Part shown: one piece after another, positions 1-6,605 of the stretch
Numbering within the stretch: the stretch's first letter is position 1
Layout of the letters: every line of letters starts with the position of its first letter
Assembly (NCBI GenBank): GCA_937901485.1
Contig: CALGTT010000367.1
Span: forward strand, 1-6,605
DNA length: 6,605 bases
Origin: an uncultured Ruminococcus sp.
Lineage (GTDB): Bacteria; Bacillota; Clostridia; Oscillospirales; Ruminococcaceae
Direction: 5' to 3'
Notes under the pieces: generated by a model
What the model was told of the DNA's origin: nothing
What the model saw: only the letters and a program-made list of their open reading frames with translations
The model's database searches: none
Translations under genes and position numbers: made by a program

Positions 1-30
1 ACGCTGACATCAAAGAATAATTTTGACACA

Positions 31-60
31 CCCCTTTTCTGTGCGGAAAGGGGCATTTTC
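31..60 (+). terminator. Probable Rho-independent terminator of a gene left of the window
   Basis: CCCCTTTTC (31-39) pairs with GGAAAGGGG (45-53) in a 9-bp stem with one T-G wobble and a 5-base loop. It is followed by CATTTTCC, a short T-run. The position before the promoter at 134-162 fits the end of an upstream + strand transcription unit that lies outside the window. The T-run is short, so termination strength is uncertain. Confidence 0.5.
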
Positions 61-133
61 CGTCCCACTTTTCTCCCATCCTTTGTACATTTTCACGATA
101 TTGCCAAAAGAGGGACTTTTTTTGAAAAAAGAC

Positions 134-162
134 TTAACAAATCGGAAATTCTGTGGTATAAT
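134..162 (+). promoter_or_regulatory. Sigma-A type promoter with extended -10 driving the pbp-methyltransferase operon
   Basis: The -35 element is TTAACA (134-139, five of six matches to TTGACA). A 17-base spacer follows, then a perfect TATAAT at 157-162 preceded by TGG, giving the TGnTATAAT extended -10 form. An A/T tract just upstream (T-run 117-123, A-run 125-130) could act as an UP element. Transcription would start near base 169, leaving a leader of about 63 bases before the ATG at 232. The match to housekeeping promoters of Firmicutes is very good; the start site itself is inferred. Confidence 0.85.
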
Positions 163-176
163 AATAATGTATTGCT

Positions 177-223
177 ATATCCGCATCTGCCCGAAAGGAC
201 AGCGAAATAGAAAGAAAGGATAT
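177..223 (+). promoter_or_regulatory. Possible leader hairpin that masks the ribosome binding site of the PBP gene
   Basis: In the predicted leader, ATATCC (177-182) is fully complementary to GGATAT (218-223), which includes the GGA of the Shine-Dalgarno sequence. Nested inside is a second hairpin, 187-192 with 197-202, closed by a GAAA (GNRA-type) tetraloop and containing one C-A mismatch. If it folds, the outer helix would hide the SD. The outer helix is only 6 bp and AT-rich, with about 15 unpaired bases on its 3' side, so this may be chance. It matches no riboswitch class I recognise. Confidence 0.3.
215..220 (+). promoter_or_regulatory. Ribosome binding site of the PBP gene
   Basis: AAAGGA lies 11 bases before the ATG at 232, slightly farther than usual. 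It supports that ATG as the start, and the basic N-terminus and membrane anchor that follow agree. Confidence 0.7.
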
Positions 224-231
224 CTCGAATT

Positions 232-2724
232 ATGGAAGAAAACCGCAGAACAAGGCGTGAACCTGCGAAACCGCCGACGGAACAAAAGAAGCGCAAAAAA
301 AAGAATCGGGGCTGGCTTGTGGTGAAAAAGCTCCTTTCCATCCTCTTTTCTACGCTGCTTTCTCTCTTTCTGATCTGTATCATTACCGGTACGATCGTTG
401 CGACTGCCGCAACCATCTATGTACTCGATTTCATGGATGAATCCTCCACCATCACACTGGAGGAAATGAAGATGAGCTATAACAGCAACGTCTTTGCTTA
501 TGACAAGGAAGGAAAGCTCATCAATCTCTATGAAGTGCCCAATGAGATCCAGCGTATTCCGGTCAACCTTGACCAGATCCAGCAGCACACCCTCGATGCG
601 TTCATCTACACCGAGGACGAACGTTTCTATACCCATGACGGCGTGGACTATAAGAATACCATCGGTGCGTTCATGAACCTTGTGTTCAGCTTCTGGGATA
701 CCGAGCGCGGCGGCTCGACCATCACCCAGCAGCTCATTAAAAACGTGACCGGTGACGATGATCCCTCCCCGTCCCGTAAGATCCGCGAGATCTTCCGCGC
801 GATGACGCTTGAAAAGAACTATCCCAAGGACAAGATCATCGAAACATACCTCAACTACATCGGCTTCGGCGGTGCGGCAAACGGCATCCAGATGGCTTCG
901 ATGAAGTATTTCGGCAAGGATGTCGAGGATCTGACCATTGCGGAAAGTGCCGTGCTTGCGTCCATTCCGCAGTCTCCGGAGGCGATCAATCCCTTTGCCG
1001 GCTACACGGATGACCAGACAGGTGACTGGGTGAATACCGGCCGTGAGCGTAACCGCGAGCGTATGGAATACGTTCTCTGGCAGATGTATGACCACGGTGC
1101 GATCACCTATGACGAATACCAGATGTCTCTTGCGGAGCATATCATCTATACCGATACGCAGGAATACAAGGATCTCCATCCTGAGCTGGAGGCAGAAAAA
1201 TCCCAGGACGAGGCAGCGACTTCGTGGGTTGTCGATGCTGCCATCCGCGAGGTACAGGCGTATCTGATGGAAACCTTTAACGTTGACGCGCAGGAAGCCC
1301 TCGAACGCTTCAACACCGGCGGTTATCAGGTCTACACCACGGTTGATCTGGAGATGCAGAAATATGTTGAGGAAAAATTCCTTGACCTGAACAATCTGGT
1401 AAAGGCAAGCTCCGTGGCAAAGTATGAGGACACCAACAAGGACGGTGTGATCGACGACAAGGATACCGTCATCTATCCGCAGGTCGCATTCATTGCGATG
1501 GACTATGAGGGCAACATCCTCTCCGTTGTCGGTGCGACCGGCAAGAAGGAAGATGCCCTGATCTGGAACTATGCAACGATGGAACCGCGTCAGCCGGGTT
1601 CGACTATGAAGCCCGTTGCCGGCTACAGCTACGGCATCTACACCGATGAATTCCACTGGGGCAGCATGGTCAAGGACTACAGCCTGACCGTGGACGGCGA
1701 GCTTTGGCCGCACAACTACGGCGGAAGCGCAGGTACGGGTAAGGAAGTGCCGCTGCAGTACGCGCTGATGCGTTCACTCAATACCGTTTCTGCCCGTCTG
1801 GTCGATGCTCTGACACCGGAGGCAGTCTTCAAGTTCTCCCGTGATAATCTGGGACTCAAGCTCACCGAGATCGACGGCAAGGGCAACACCGACATGGCAC
1901 TCTCTCCGCTGAGCGTGGGCGCGCTGACCTATGGCGTTACCATGCAGAATATGGTCAATGCCTACATCCCGTTCGGCAACGGCGGAACATATTACAATTC
2001 CCGCATCGTCAGCCGTCTGGAGCAGGGAAACCATGAGCTAGTTTATGAAAACAACGGCGATCCGCATGAAGCGGTCGATCCGGAAACCGCATATGTCATG
2101 AACCGTATGATGAAAACCGTTGTATCCGCGCAGGGTACGGCAGGTGCAGCAAGACTTGCCAACAAGGAGGTTGTCGGCAAGACCGGTACGACACAGAACT
2201 GGGATGACCTCTGGTTCATCGGTCTGACGGAGGACTTCGTTTCCGGCGCGTGGATCGGCTATGTACAGCGTGACCAGATCAAGGCGAACCCCTCCTCCGC
2301 ACAGCTCTGGTATAATATCATCGGTGAATATGCAAACAGTCTGGATACTGATGCATCCTATCCGGAATGCGAAACCGTTGTTAAGGCGGCGATCTGCACC
2401 AATTCCGGTCTGATCGCATCAAAGAGCTGTCCGAAGGGCGAAACGGGCTACTGGAAGTCCTCGAATGCGCCCAAGTGCAGCGGATGTGTCGTAGAAGAAA
2501 CCAAGGATCCCAAGGCAACGACGGAAAGCGGCGCAAGCGCAACAACGAAGCCCGCATCCACGACCGCACCCGGCGGCGGCGGCAATGCCCCTGCACCGAC
2601 CGATCCTCCGCAGACGCAGGCACCTGCACCGACCGATCCGCCCGCACCGCCTCCGACCGATCCGCCTGCACCTGTTGAGCCGGCTCCCGAACAGCCTGCG
2701 CCGCAGGAACCGGCAGTGGGATAA
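232..2724 (+). CDS. Class A penicillin-binding protein (bifunctional peptidoglycan glycosyltransferase/transpeptidase, PBP1A type)
   Basis: This 830-residue enzyme polymerises lipid II into glycan strands and cross-links their peptides on the outer face of the membrane. A short Lys/Arg-rich cytoplasmic tail (1-33) precedes one membrane segment (about 34-64). The GT51 glycosyltransferase domain (about 95-260) shows EDERFYTHDG (128-137, catalytic Glu128), GGSTITQQL (160-168), the second conserved Glu204 in KIIETYLN, and ESAVLASIPQSP (238-249). The transpeptidase domain (about 360-700) carries all three penicillin-binding motifs: STMK with nucleophile Ser457, SLN (515-517) and KTG (650-652). Both active sites therefore look intact. 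An EF-hand-like loop sits at 400-411. The end holds five cysteines (713-752) and a Pro/Thr-rich tail (about 760-830). It heads a probable two-gene operon with the methyltransferase. The family is certain; which paralogue (ponA, pbpF, etc.) cannot be told, so no symbol is given. Confidence 0.96.
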   Translation: MEENRRTRREPAKPPTEQKKRKKKNRGWLVVKKLLSILFSTLLSLFLICIITGTIVATAATIYVLDFMDESSTITLEEMKMSYNSNVFAYDKEGKLINLYEVPNEIQRIPVNLDQIQQHTLDAFIYTEDERFYTHDGVDYKNTIGAFMNLVFSFWDTERGGSTITQQLIKNVTGDDDPSPSRKIREIFRAMTLEKNYPKDKIIETYLNYIGFGGAANGIQMASMKYFGKDVEDLTIAESAVLASIPQSPEAINPFAGYTDDQTGDWVNTGRERNRERMEYVLWQMYDHGAITYDEYQMSLAEHIIYTDTQEYKDLHPELEAEKSQDEAATSWVVDAAIREVQAYLMETFNVDAQEALERFNTGGYQVYTTVDLEMQKYVEEKFLDLNNLVKASSVAKYEDTNKDGVIDDKDTVIYPQVAFIAMDYEGNILSVVGATGKKEDALIWNYATMEPRQPGSTMKPVAGYSYGIYTDEFHWGSMVKDYSLTVDGELWPHNYGGSAGTGKEVPLQYALMRSLNTVSARLVDALTPEAVFKFSRDNLGLKLTEIDGKGNTDMALSPLSVGALTYGVTMQNMVNAYIPFGNGGTYYNSRIVSRLEQGNHELVYENNGDPHEAVDPETAYVMNRMMKTVVSAQGTAGAARLANKEVVGKTGTTQNWDDLWFIGLTEDFVSGAWIGYVQRDQIKANPSSAQLWYNIIGEYANSLDTDASYPECETVVKAAICTNSGLIASKSCPKGETGYWKSSNAPKCSGCVVEETKDPKATTESGASATTKPASTTAPGGGGNAPAPTDPPQTQAPAPTDPPAPPPTDPPAPVEPAPEQPAPQEPAVG
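1429..1464 (+). other. EF-hand/dockerin-like Ca2+-binding loop motif within the PBP
   Basis: Residues 400-411 of the PBP read DTNKDGVIDDKD. This fits the 12-position calcium-loop pattern: acidic or Asn side chains at positions 1, 3, 5, 9 and 12 (D, N, D, D, D), Gly at 6 and Ile at 8. It lies between the linker helix and the strand PQVAFIAMD at the start of the transpeptidase fold, about 46 residues before Ser457. Only one loop is present, whereas dockerins carry two. Calcium binding is inferred from the pattern alone. Confidence 0.6.
2509..2721 (+). other. Low-complexity Pro/Thr/Ala-rich extracellular tail of the PBP
   Basis: Residues about 760-830 are almost only Pro, Ala, Thr, Asp, Glu, Gln and Gly, with a GGGG run (781-784) and three PTDPP units. 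Such flexible tails are common at the C-terminus of Firmicutes class A PBPs and probably span or contact the wall. No catalytic motif or sorting signal is present. The tail shows no fixed fold and its exact role is unknown. Confidence 0.85.
2590..2663 (+). repeat. In-frame short direct repeats in the PBP tail
   Basis: A perfect 17-base repeat, CCTGCACCGACCGATCC, occurs at 2590-2606 and 2623-2639 (period 33). A shorter copy sharing CCGACCGATCC lies at 2653-2663 (offset 24). All offsets are multiples of three, so each copy encodes PTDPP in the same frame. This is a site where copy number could change by slippage or recombination without breaking the reading frame. Confidence 0.8.
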
Positions 2725-2734
2725 TTCAGAAAGT

Positions 2735-2740
2735 AAAGGA
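2735..2740 (+). promoter_or_regulatory. Ribosome binding site of the methyltransferase gene
   Basis: AAAGGA is placed 6 bases before the ATG at 2747, an ideal spacing that fixes this start. It lies in the 22-base gap after the PBP stop codon, and no promoter is visible there, so the two genes are probably co-transcribed. Confidence 0.8.
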
Positions 2741-2746
2741 TAACAC

Positions 2747-3862
2747 ATGACAAATACAAATTCCATTCGTTTTTCCGCACCGTGTCACTTCGGTCTGGAA
2801 AAGGTTCTGCGTTTTGAAGTGACACGCATCGGCGGTGAGGATATCACCGTACAGGACGGACGCGTGAGCTGGTCGGGTGATTTCACCACGCTCGCCAAAG
2901 CCAACATCGGCATTTCCGTTGCCGAGCGAATCCAGATCCTGCTGGCAGAATACAAGGCTGAGACATTTGAGGAGCTGTTCGAGGGCATGTTTCGTGCCCC
3001 CCTCGAACGCTTCATCGGGCGTGAGGATGCCTTTCCTATCAAGGGGCATTCTCTCAATTCCGCACTGCACAGCATTCCTGCCTGCCAGAAGATCCTGAAA
3101 AAGGCAGCTGTCAAGCGTTTGCAGGCGGCATACAAGACCGCGGAATTCCTGCCGGAAACCGGAAGCCTGCACCAGCTGCAGTTCACCATCCTGAAAAATC
3201 AGGTGAGCATTTATCTGGATACGACCGGTGCAGGACTGCACAAGCGCGGCTACCGCAGAAATTCCAACCTTGCGCCCATCCGCGAAACGCTTGCGGCAGG
3301 CATCCTTGACCTTGCCAGACTGCGCAGCGACACGATCGTGTGCGATCCGTTCTGCGGCAGCGGCACATTTCTGATCGAAGCGGCACGCCGCGCGTGCAGG
3401 ATCGCGCCCGGACTGGACAGACGCTTCATTTCCGAGCAGTGGGACTGCGTGCCGAAAACGGCATGGCAGGAGGCACGCATGGAGGCACTTGACCGCATTG
3501 ACAGAAGCGTGGGCTTTGAGGGCTACGGCTTTGACATTGATCCGGCGGCAGTACAGCTCACGATGGACAACGCGAAAAAGGCGGGCGTGGACAAGTTCCT
3601 GCACATTGAGCAGCGCGATATCCGCGATTTCCAGCCGATCCCCGATGCTGTGACGATCTGCAATCCCCCCTACGGCGAGCGTATGCTGGAGCTGGAGGAG
3701 GCGCGAAAGCTCTATGCAGTGATGGGCAAGGTGCTGACATCACCTGCGTACATCATCTGCGGCGATGAGGAATTTGAACGCAAATTCGGCAGAAAGGCGG
3801 ACAAACGCCGGAAGCTGTACAATGGTATGATCTCGTGTCAGCTGTATAGTTATTATAAGTAA
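2747..3862 (+). CDS. THUMP-domain class I SAM-dependent RNA methyltransferase (YpsC/RlmL-N-terminal type)
   Basis: This 371-residue cytoplasmic protein matches the family often labelled N6-adenine-specific DNA methylase or YpsC. The family is related to the guanine-N2 methyltransferase half of RlmL, so its likely substrate is 23S rRNA. The N-terminal half (about 45-160) is a THUMP RNA-binding region, ending in the family motif LHKRGYR (164-170). The Rossmann methyltransferase domain then follows: DPFCGSGTFLIEA (200-212) is the SAM-binding motif I, GFDID (261-265) is the acidic motif that contacts SAM, and NPPYGER (306-312) is the catalytic NPPY motif of amino-group methylation. The length is close to Bacillus YpsC, so the gene looks complete. 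The NPPY motif also occurs in DNA adenine methylases, but the THUMP region and lack of a restriction partner argue for RNA. The exact modified base cannot be read from the sequence. It is probably co-transcribed with the PBP gene and followed directly by a terminator. Confidence 0.92.
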   Translation: MTNTNSIRFSAPCHFGLEKVLRFEVTRIGGEDITVQDGRVSWSGDFTTLAKANIGISVAERIQILLAEYKAETFEELFEGMFRAPLERFIGREDAFPIKGHSLNSALHSIPACQKILKKAAVKRLQAAYKTAEFLPETGSLHQLQFTILKNQVSIYLDTTGAGLHKRGYRRNSNLAPIRETLAAGILDLARLRSDTIVCDPFCGSGTFLIEAARRACRIAPGLDRRFISEQWDCVPKTAWQEARMEALDRIDRSVGFEGYGFDIDPAAVQLTMDNAKKAGVDKFLHIEQRDIRDFQPIPDAVTICNPPYGERMLELEEARKLYAVMGKVLTSPAYIICGDEEFERKFGRKADKRRKLYNGMISCQLYSYYK

Positions 3863-3866
3863 GAAA

Positions 3867-3900
3867 AGGGACGGTGTGATTTGCACCGTCTCTAATTTTC
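3867..3900 (+). terminator. Rho-independent terminator of the PBP-methyltransferase operon
   Basis: Five bases after the TAA at 3860-3862 begins a 10-bp stem (3867-3876 with 3884-3893, core GACGGTG/CACCGTC, one G-T wobble). It has a 7-base loop and is followed by AATTTTC. The position and shape fit the end of the + strand operon. The T-run is moderate. Confidence 0.8.
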
Positions 3901-3910
3901 ATGCTACCCC

Positions 3911-3949
3911 CAAAAAAAAATCCCCCCGAACACACCGTTCAGGGGGATT
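3911..3949 (-). terminator. Strong Rho-independent terminator of purL
   Basis: Read on the - strand, AATCCCCC (3949-3942) pairs with GGGGGATT (3926-3919). An inner GAAC/GTTC stem follows after one mismatch, with a 5-base loop. The hairpin runs directly into nine consecutive T (complement of 3912-3920). It starts 10 bases after the purL stop. It could also act weakly as a second stop for + strand transcripts, since TTATTGT follows on that side. Confidence 0.9.
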
Positions 3950-3959
3950 ATTGTATGGA

Positions 3960-6605
3960 TTACAGGAAGTACTTCACACCATTCTCAAAGATGTGCTGAT
4001 CCTTTGCGCCGGGGATGTTCTTGCAGATGTCCGTACCCTTACGCTCGGAGTGTCCCATCTTGCCGAGGACTCTGCCGTCGGGAGAGGTGATACCCTCGAT
4101 CGCACCCATGGAGGTGTTCGGGTTGTAGCGGATGTCCATTGTGGGCTTGCCGGTCAGATCCACATACTGTGTTGCGATCTGTCCGTTCGCTGCCATTCTC
4201 TGGATCAGGCTCTCCGGAGCCACAAAGCGTCCCTCACCGTGGGAAATCGCAATGCTGTGGAGATCGCCCACCTTGCTGTCAGCCAGCCACGGGGACTTGT
4301 TGGAAGCGATCCTTGTGGTTACCATCATCGACTGGTGGCGAGCGATGGTGTTGAAGGTCAGTGTCGGAGATTCGTCAGTCATATCCACGATCTCACCGAA
4401 CGGTACCAGACCGAGCTTGATCAGTGCCTGGAAGCCGTTGCAGATACCGAGCATCAGACCGTCACGGCTCTTGAGCAGCTCGTGTACAGCATCCTTGACC
4501 GCCGGATTGCGGAAGAATGCGGTGATAAACTTACCGCTGCCGTCCGGCTCGTCGCCGCCGCTGAAGCCGCCGGGGATCATGATGATCTGGGACTGCGCGA
4601 TCTTCTCAGCCGCCGCCTTGACAGAAGCCTCAATGTCCGCTGCGGACAGGTTGCGGATGATGAGCGTTTCTGCAATCGCACCAGCCTTTTCAAAGGCGCG
4701 TGCGGAATCATACTCGCAGTTTGTGCCGGGGAATACCGGAATCAGAACACGCGGCTTTGCAACCTTGATCGCCGGTGCAGGGCGTGTTGCAGCGTCAAAG
4801 CTGTAAACCTCCGGTGTTTCGTCCGTGGTGGTGATGCGGCAGGGGAATACGGATTCGAGCTTCTCCTCCCATGTTCTCTGGAGAGAATCCATGGAAACGG
4901 AGTAGTCGAGTGTATAGATCTTGTACTCCTCCATCGTCTTACCGAGGAGCTGTTCGCCGTCCTGTGCATCGCCGTCAAGCTCTACGATAAATGCACCGTA
5001 GCAGGGTGTGAACATCATGGATGCCGGAAGCTGACCGGAGAATGTGAAGCCAATCTTGTTGCCCATGCACATCTTGGCAATACCCTCAGCCACACCGCCG
5101 TAGCCGACTGTCCAGACAGCCTTTGCTCTGCCGTCTGCGATGATCTGCTCCATCTTGTCAAAGCAAGCGCGGACGCTGTCGAATACCGGCAGACCGTTGC
5201 CGTCATATTCCGGCGCGATCAGGATGACCTTGTCACCGGCAGCCTTGAATTCTGTGGAAACGATCTTGCCCGCACTTGCGGTGGAAACAGCGAAGGATAC
5301 AAGCGTCGGCGGTACGTCGATCTGCTCGAATGTACCGGACATGGAGTCCTTGCCGCCGATCGAACCGCAGCCCAGCTCGATCTGTGCCTTGTATGCACCG
5401 AGGAGTGCTGCCATCGGCTTGCCCCAGCGTGCAGGGTCGTTCTGTGTTCTTTCAAAATATTCCTGGAAGGTCAGCCAGCACTGCTTGCGCTTACCGCCGG
5501 CAGCAATGACCTTTGCGATGGATTCGATGACTGCCAGCATTGCGCCGTGGTACGGGCTTCTTTCGCTGACCATCGGGTTGTAGCCCCAGCCCATCAGTGA
5601 GCAGGTGTCAGTCTCGCCCTTGAGTACGGGGAGCTTTGCTGCCATTGCCTGGGAGGGAGTCATCTGGTATGCGCCGCCGTAGGGCATCAGGACTGTGCCT
5701 GCGCCGATGGTGGAGTCGAACTTCTCAACCAGTCCCTTCTGGGAGCATACGTTCAGGTCTGCCATCAGCTCCGTCCATGTTTCGGGGCAGTCCGTGGGGA
5801 GGTCGCAGCTGGAAGCAGCGGGTTCGTTCACTGTAATGTTGGTGTACTTGGGCGCACCATTGGAGTTGAGGAATTCTCTGGACAGGTCAACGATGGTGTT
5901 GCCGTTCCACTCCATCTTCAGGCGCGGTTCAGCCACAACGTCAGCTACCTTGGTTGCCTGCAGATTTTCCTTGCCTGCTTCAGCAATGAAGCGTTCTGCA
6001 TCCTCTGCGGCAACTACAACTGCCATACGCTCCTGGGATTCGGAGATAGCGATCTCCGTGCCGTCCAGACCGTCATACTTCTTCGGTACTGCGCCGAGGT
6101 CGATCACCAGACCATCGGTCAGCTCACCGATGGCAACGGAAACGCCGCCTGCACCGAAGTCGTTGCATCTCTTGATCATCTTGGTCACTTCCGGATTGCG
6201 GAACAGACGCTGGAGCTTTCTCTCCTCCGGCGGATTACCCTTCTGTACCTCTGCGCCGCAGCTTTCGAGGGATTCGAGGGTGTGGGACTTGGAAGAACCT
6301 GTTGCACCGCCGCAGCCGTCGCGTCCGGTCTTGCCGCCGAGCAGGATGACAACATCCCCCGGAACGGGAGCTTCTCTGCGGATGTTCTCAGCCGGAGCTG
6401 CACCGAGCACCGCACCGATCTCCATGCGCTTTGCCACATAGCCGGGGTGGTATACCTCGGATACATGACCGGTTGCCAGACCGATCTGGTTGCCGTAGGA
6501 GCTGTAGCCGTTTGCCGCACCAACGGTGATCTTTCTCTGCGGGAGCTTACCGGAAATGGTATCCTCGACCGGAACGAGGGGATTTGCAGCACCGGTCACA
6601 CGCAT
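3960..6605 (-). CDS. purL: Phosphoribosylformylglycinamidine synthase, large single-chain form with fused glutaminase domain (partial, 5' end outside window)
   Basis: This enzyme makes FGAM from FGAR, ATP and glutamine, the fourth step of de novo purine synthesis, in the cytoplasm. The 881 residues visible are the C-terminal part of a protein that is usually about 1,230-1,300 residues in this family. The ATG at the window edge is an internal Met, because it opens in the middle of the conserved first synthase unit, so about 350-400 residues are missing. Visible in order are LPQRK (21-25) and SSYGNQIG (35-42); the GGKTGRDG loop (90-97); NDFGAGG (148-154); the second synthase unit with GGKDSM (417-422); and the class I glutamine amidotransferase domain (about 618-881). 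That last domain has nucleophile Cys722 in GICNGFQ, HGEGRF (789-794), and the His852/Glu854 pair of GHSE completing the triad. The features suggest the clostridial/streptococcal subgroup. No other pur gene lies in the window, so operon structure and regulation cannot be judged. The gene ends at its own terminator. Confidence 0.97.
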   Translation of the reverse strand: MRVTGAANPLVPVEDTISGKLPQRKITVGAANGYSSYGNQIGLATGHVSEVYHPGYVAKRMEIGAVLGAAPAENIRREAPVPGDVVILLGGKTGRDGCGGATGSSKSHTLESLESCGAEVQKGNPPEERKLQRLFRNPEVTKMIKRCNDFGAGGVSVAIGELTDGLVIDLGAVPKKYDGLDGTEIAISESQERMAVVVAAEDAERFIAEAGKENLQATKVADVVAEPRLKMEWNGNTIVDLSREFLNSNGAPKYTNITVNEPAASSCDLPTDCPETWTELMADLNVCSQKGLVEKFDSTIGAGTVLMPYGGAYQMTPSQAMAAKLPVLKGETDTCSLMGWGYNPMVSERSPYHGAMLAVIESIAKVIAAGGKRKQCWLTFQEYFERTQNDPARWGKPMAALLGAYKAQIELGCGSIGGKDSMSGTFEQIDVPPTLVSFAVSTASAGKIVSTEFKAAGDKVILIAPEYDGNGLPVFDSVRACFDKMEQIIADGRAKAVWTVGYGGVAEGIAKMCMGNKIGFTFSGQLPASMMFTPCYGAFIVELDGDAQDGEQLLGKTMEEYKIYTLDYSVSMDSLQRTWEEKLESVFPCRITTTDETPEVYSFDAATRPAPAIKVAKPRVLIPVFPGTNCEYDSARAFEKAGAIAETLIIRNLSAADIEASVKAAAEKIAQSQIIMIPGGFSGGDEPDGSGKFITAFFRNPAVKDAVHELLKSRDGLMLGICNGFQALIKLGLVPFGEIVDMTDESPTLTFNTIARHQSMMVTTRIASNKSPWLADSKVGDLHSIAISHGEGRFVAPESLIQRMAANGQIATQYVDLTGKPTMDIRYNPNTSMGAIEGITSPDGRVLGKMGHSERKGTDICKNIPGAKDQHIFENGVKYFL

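Noticed and set aside
23..28. Perfect TTGACA that could be a -35 element
   Set aside because: At 16-18 bases downstream there is only sequence around GGAAAGGGG, nothing like TATAAT, and the region overlaps the terminator hairpin.
175..1713. 512-codon open frame on the - strand opposite the PBP gene
   Set aside because: It is antisense to a gene with every GT51 and early transpeptidase motif intact. Its translation is rich in His, Arg, Val and Leu with no recognisable domain, as expected from the reverse complement of GC-biased codons.
2726..3604. 292-codon open frame on the - strand opposite the methyltransferase gene
   Set aside because: It is antisense to a clear methyltransferase with SAM and NPPY motifs, and has no family resemblance or plausible SD of its own.
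3306..3682. DPFCGSGTF and NPPYGER motifs suggesting a DNA adenine methylase of a restriction-modification system
   Set aside because: The N-terminal THUMP-like region, the LHKRGYR motif and the absence of a restriction gene or specificity subunit place it with RNA methyltransferases.
4044..4055. GHSE instead of the more common HPE at the glutaminase triad of PurL
   Set aside because: His and Glu are both kept with the same spacing. From memory, the Ser variant is usual in clostridial PurL proteins, so it is not a defect.
3876..5600. 574-codon open frame on the + strand opposite purL
   Set aside because: It begins inside the terminator region and runs antisense to the well-conserved PurL sequence. 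The translation is Cys/His/Arg/Leu-rich and domain-free. This is a codon-bias shadow.
6603..6605. ATG at the right edge as a true purL start
   Set aside because: The protein opens directly into conserved mid-domain PurL sequence (LPQRK, SSYGNQIG), so the N-terminal domain must lie beyond the window and this Met is internal.

Overview
The window looks like ordinary chromosomal housekeeping DNA from a Gram-positive anaerobe of the Clostridia, probably an Oscillospiraceae/Ruminococcus-like bacterium. This placement is inference. It rests on moderately GC-rich coding sequence, strong AAAGGA-type ribosome binding sites, a class A penicillin-binding protein with a Firmicutes-style cysteine-containing and Pro/Thr-rich tail, a YpsC-type methyltransferase, and a PurL of the single-chain type with a fused glutaminase domain. 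No mobile element, CRISPR array, tRNA, rRNA or phage gene was seen.

Layout. Bases 1-231 are intergenic. They hold a probable terminator of a gene to the left (31-60), a near-consensus sigma-A promoter with an extended -10 (134-162), and a 5' leader with a possible SD-masking hairpin. From this promoter run two genes on the + strand: a class A penicillin-binding protein (232-2724) and, 22 bases later, a THUMP-domain RNA methyltransferase (2747-3862). The pair probably forms an operon that ends at a hairpin terminator at 3867-3900. On the - strand, converging on this operon, is the C-terminal 881 residues of purL (3960-6605). Its 5' part lies beyond the right edge, and it ends at its own strong terminator (hairpin plus nine U) at 3911-3949. 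The 97-base gap between the convergent genes is almost entirely these two terminators.

Functionally the genes belong to three separate processes: peptidoglycan polymerisation and cross-linking outside the membrane, (probably ribosomal) RNA methylation in the cytoplasm, and de novo purine synthesis. Nothing shows that they work together beyond co-transcription of the first two.

I did not find a new biological system. The points most worth a second look are a perfect EF-hand/dockerin-like calcium-loop motif inside the penicillin-binding protein, just before its transpeptidase catalytic core, and the potential leader structure in front of the same gene.
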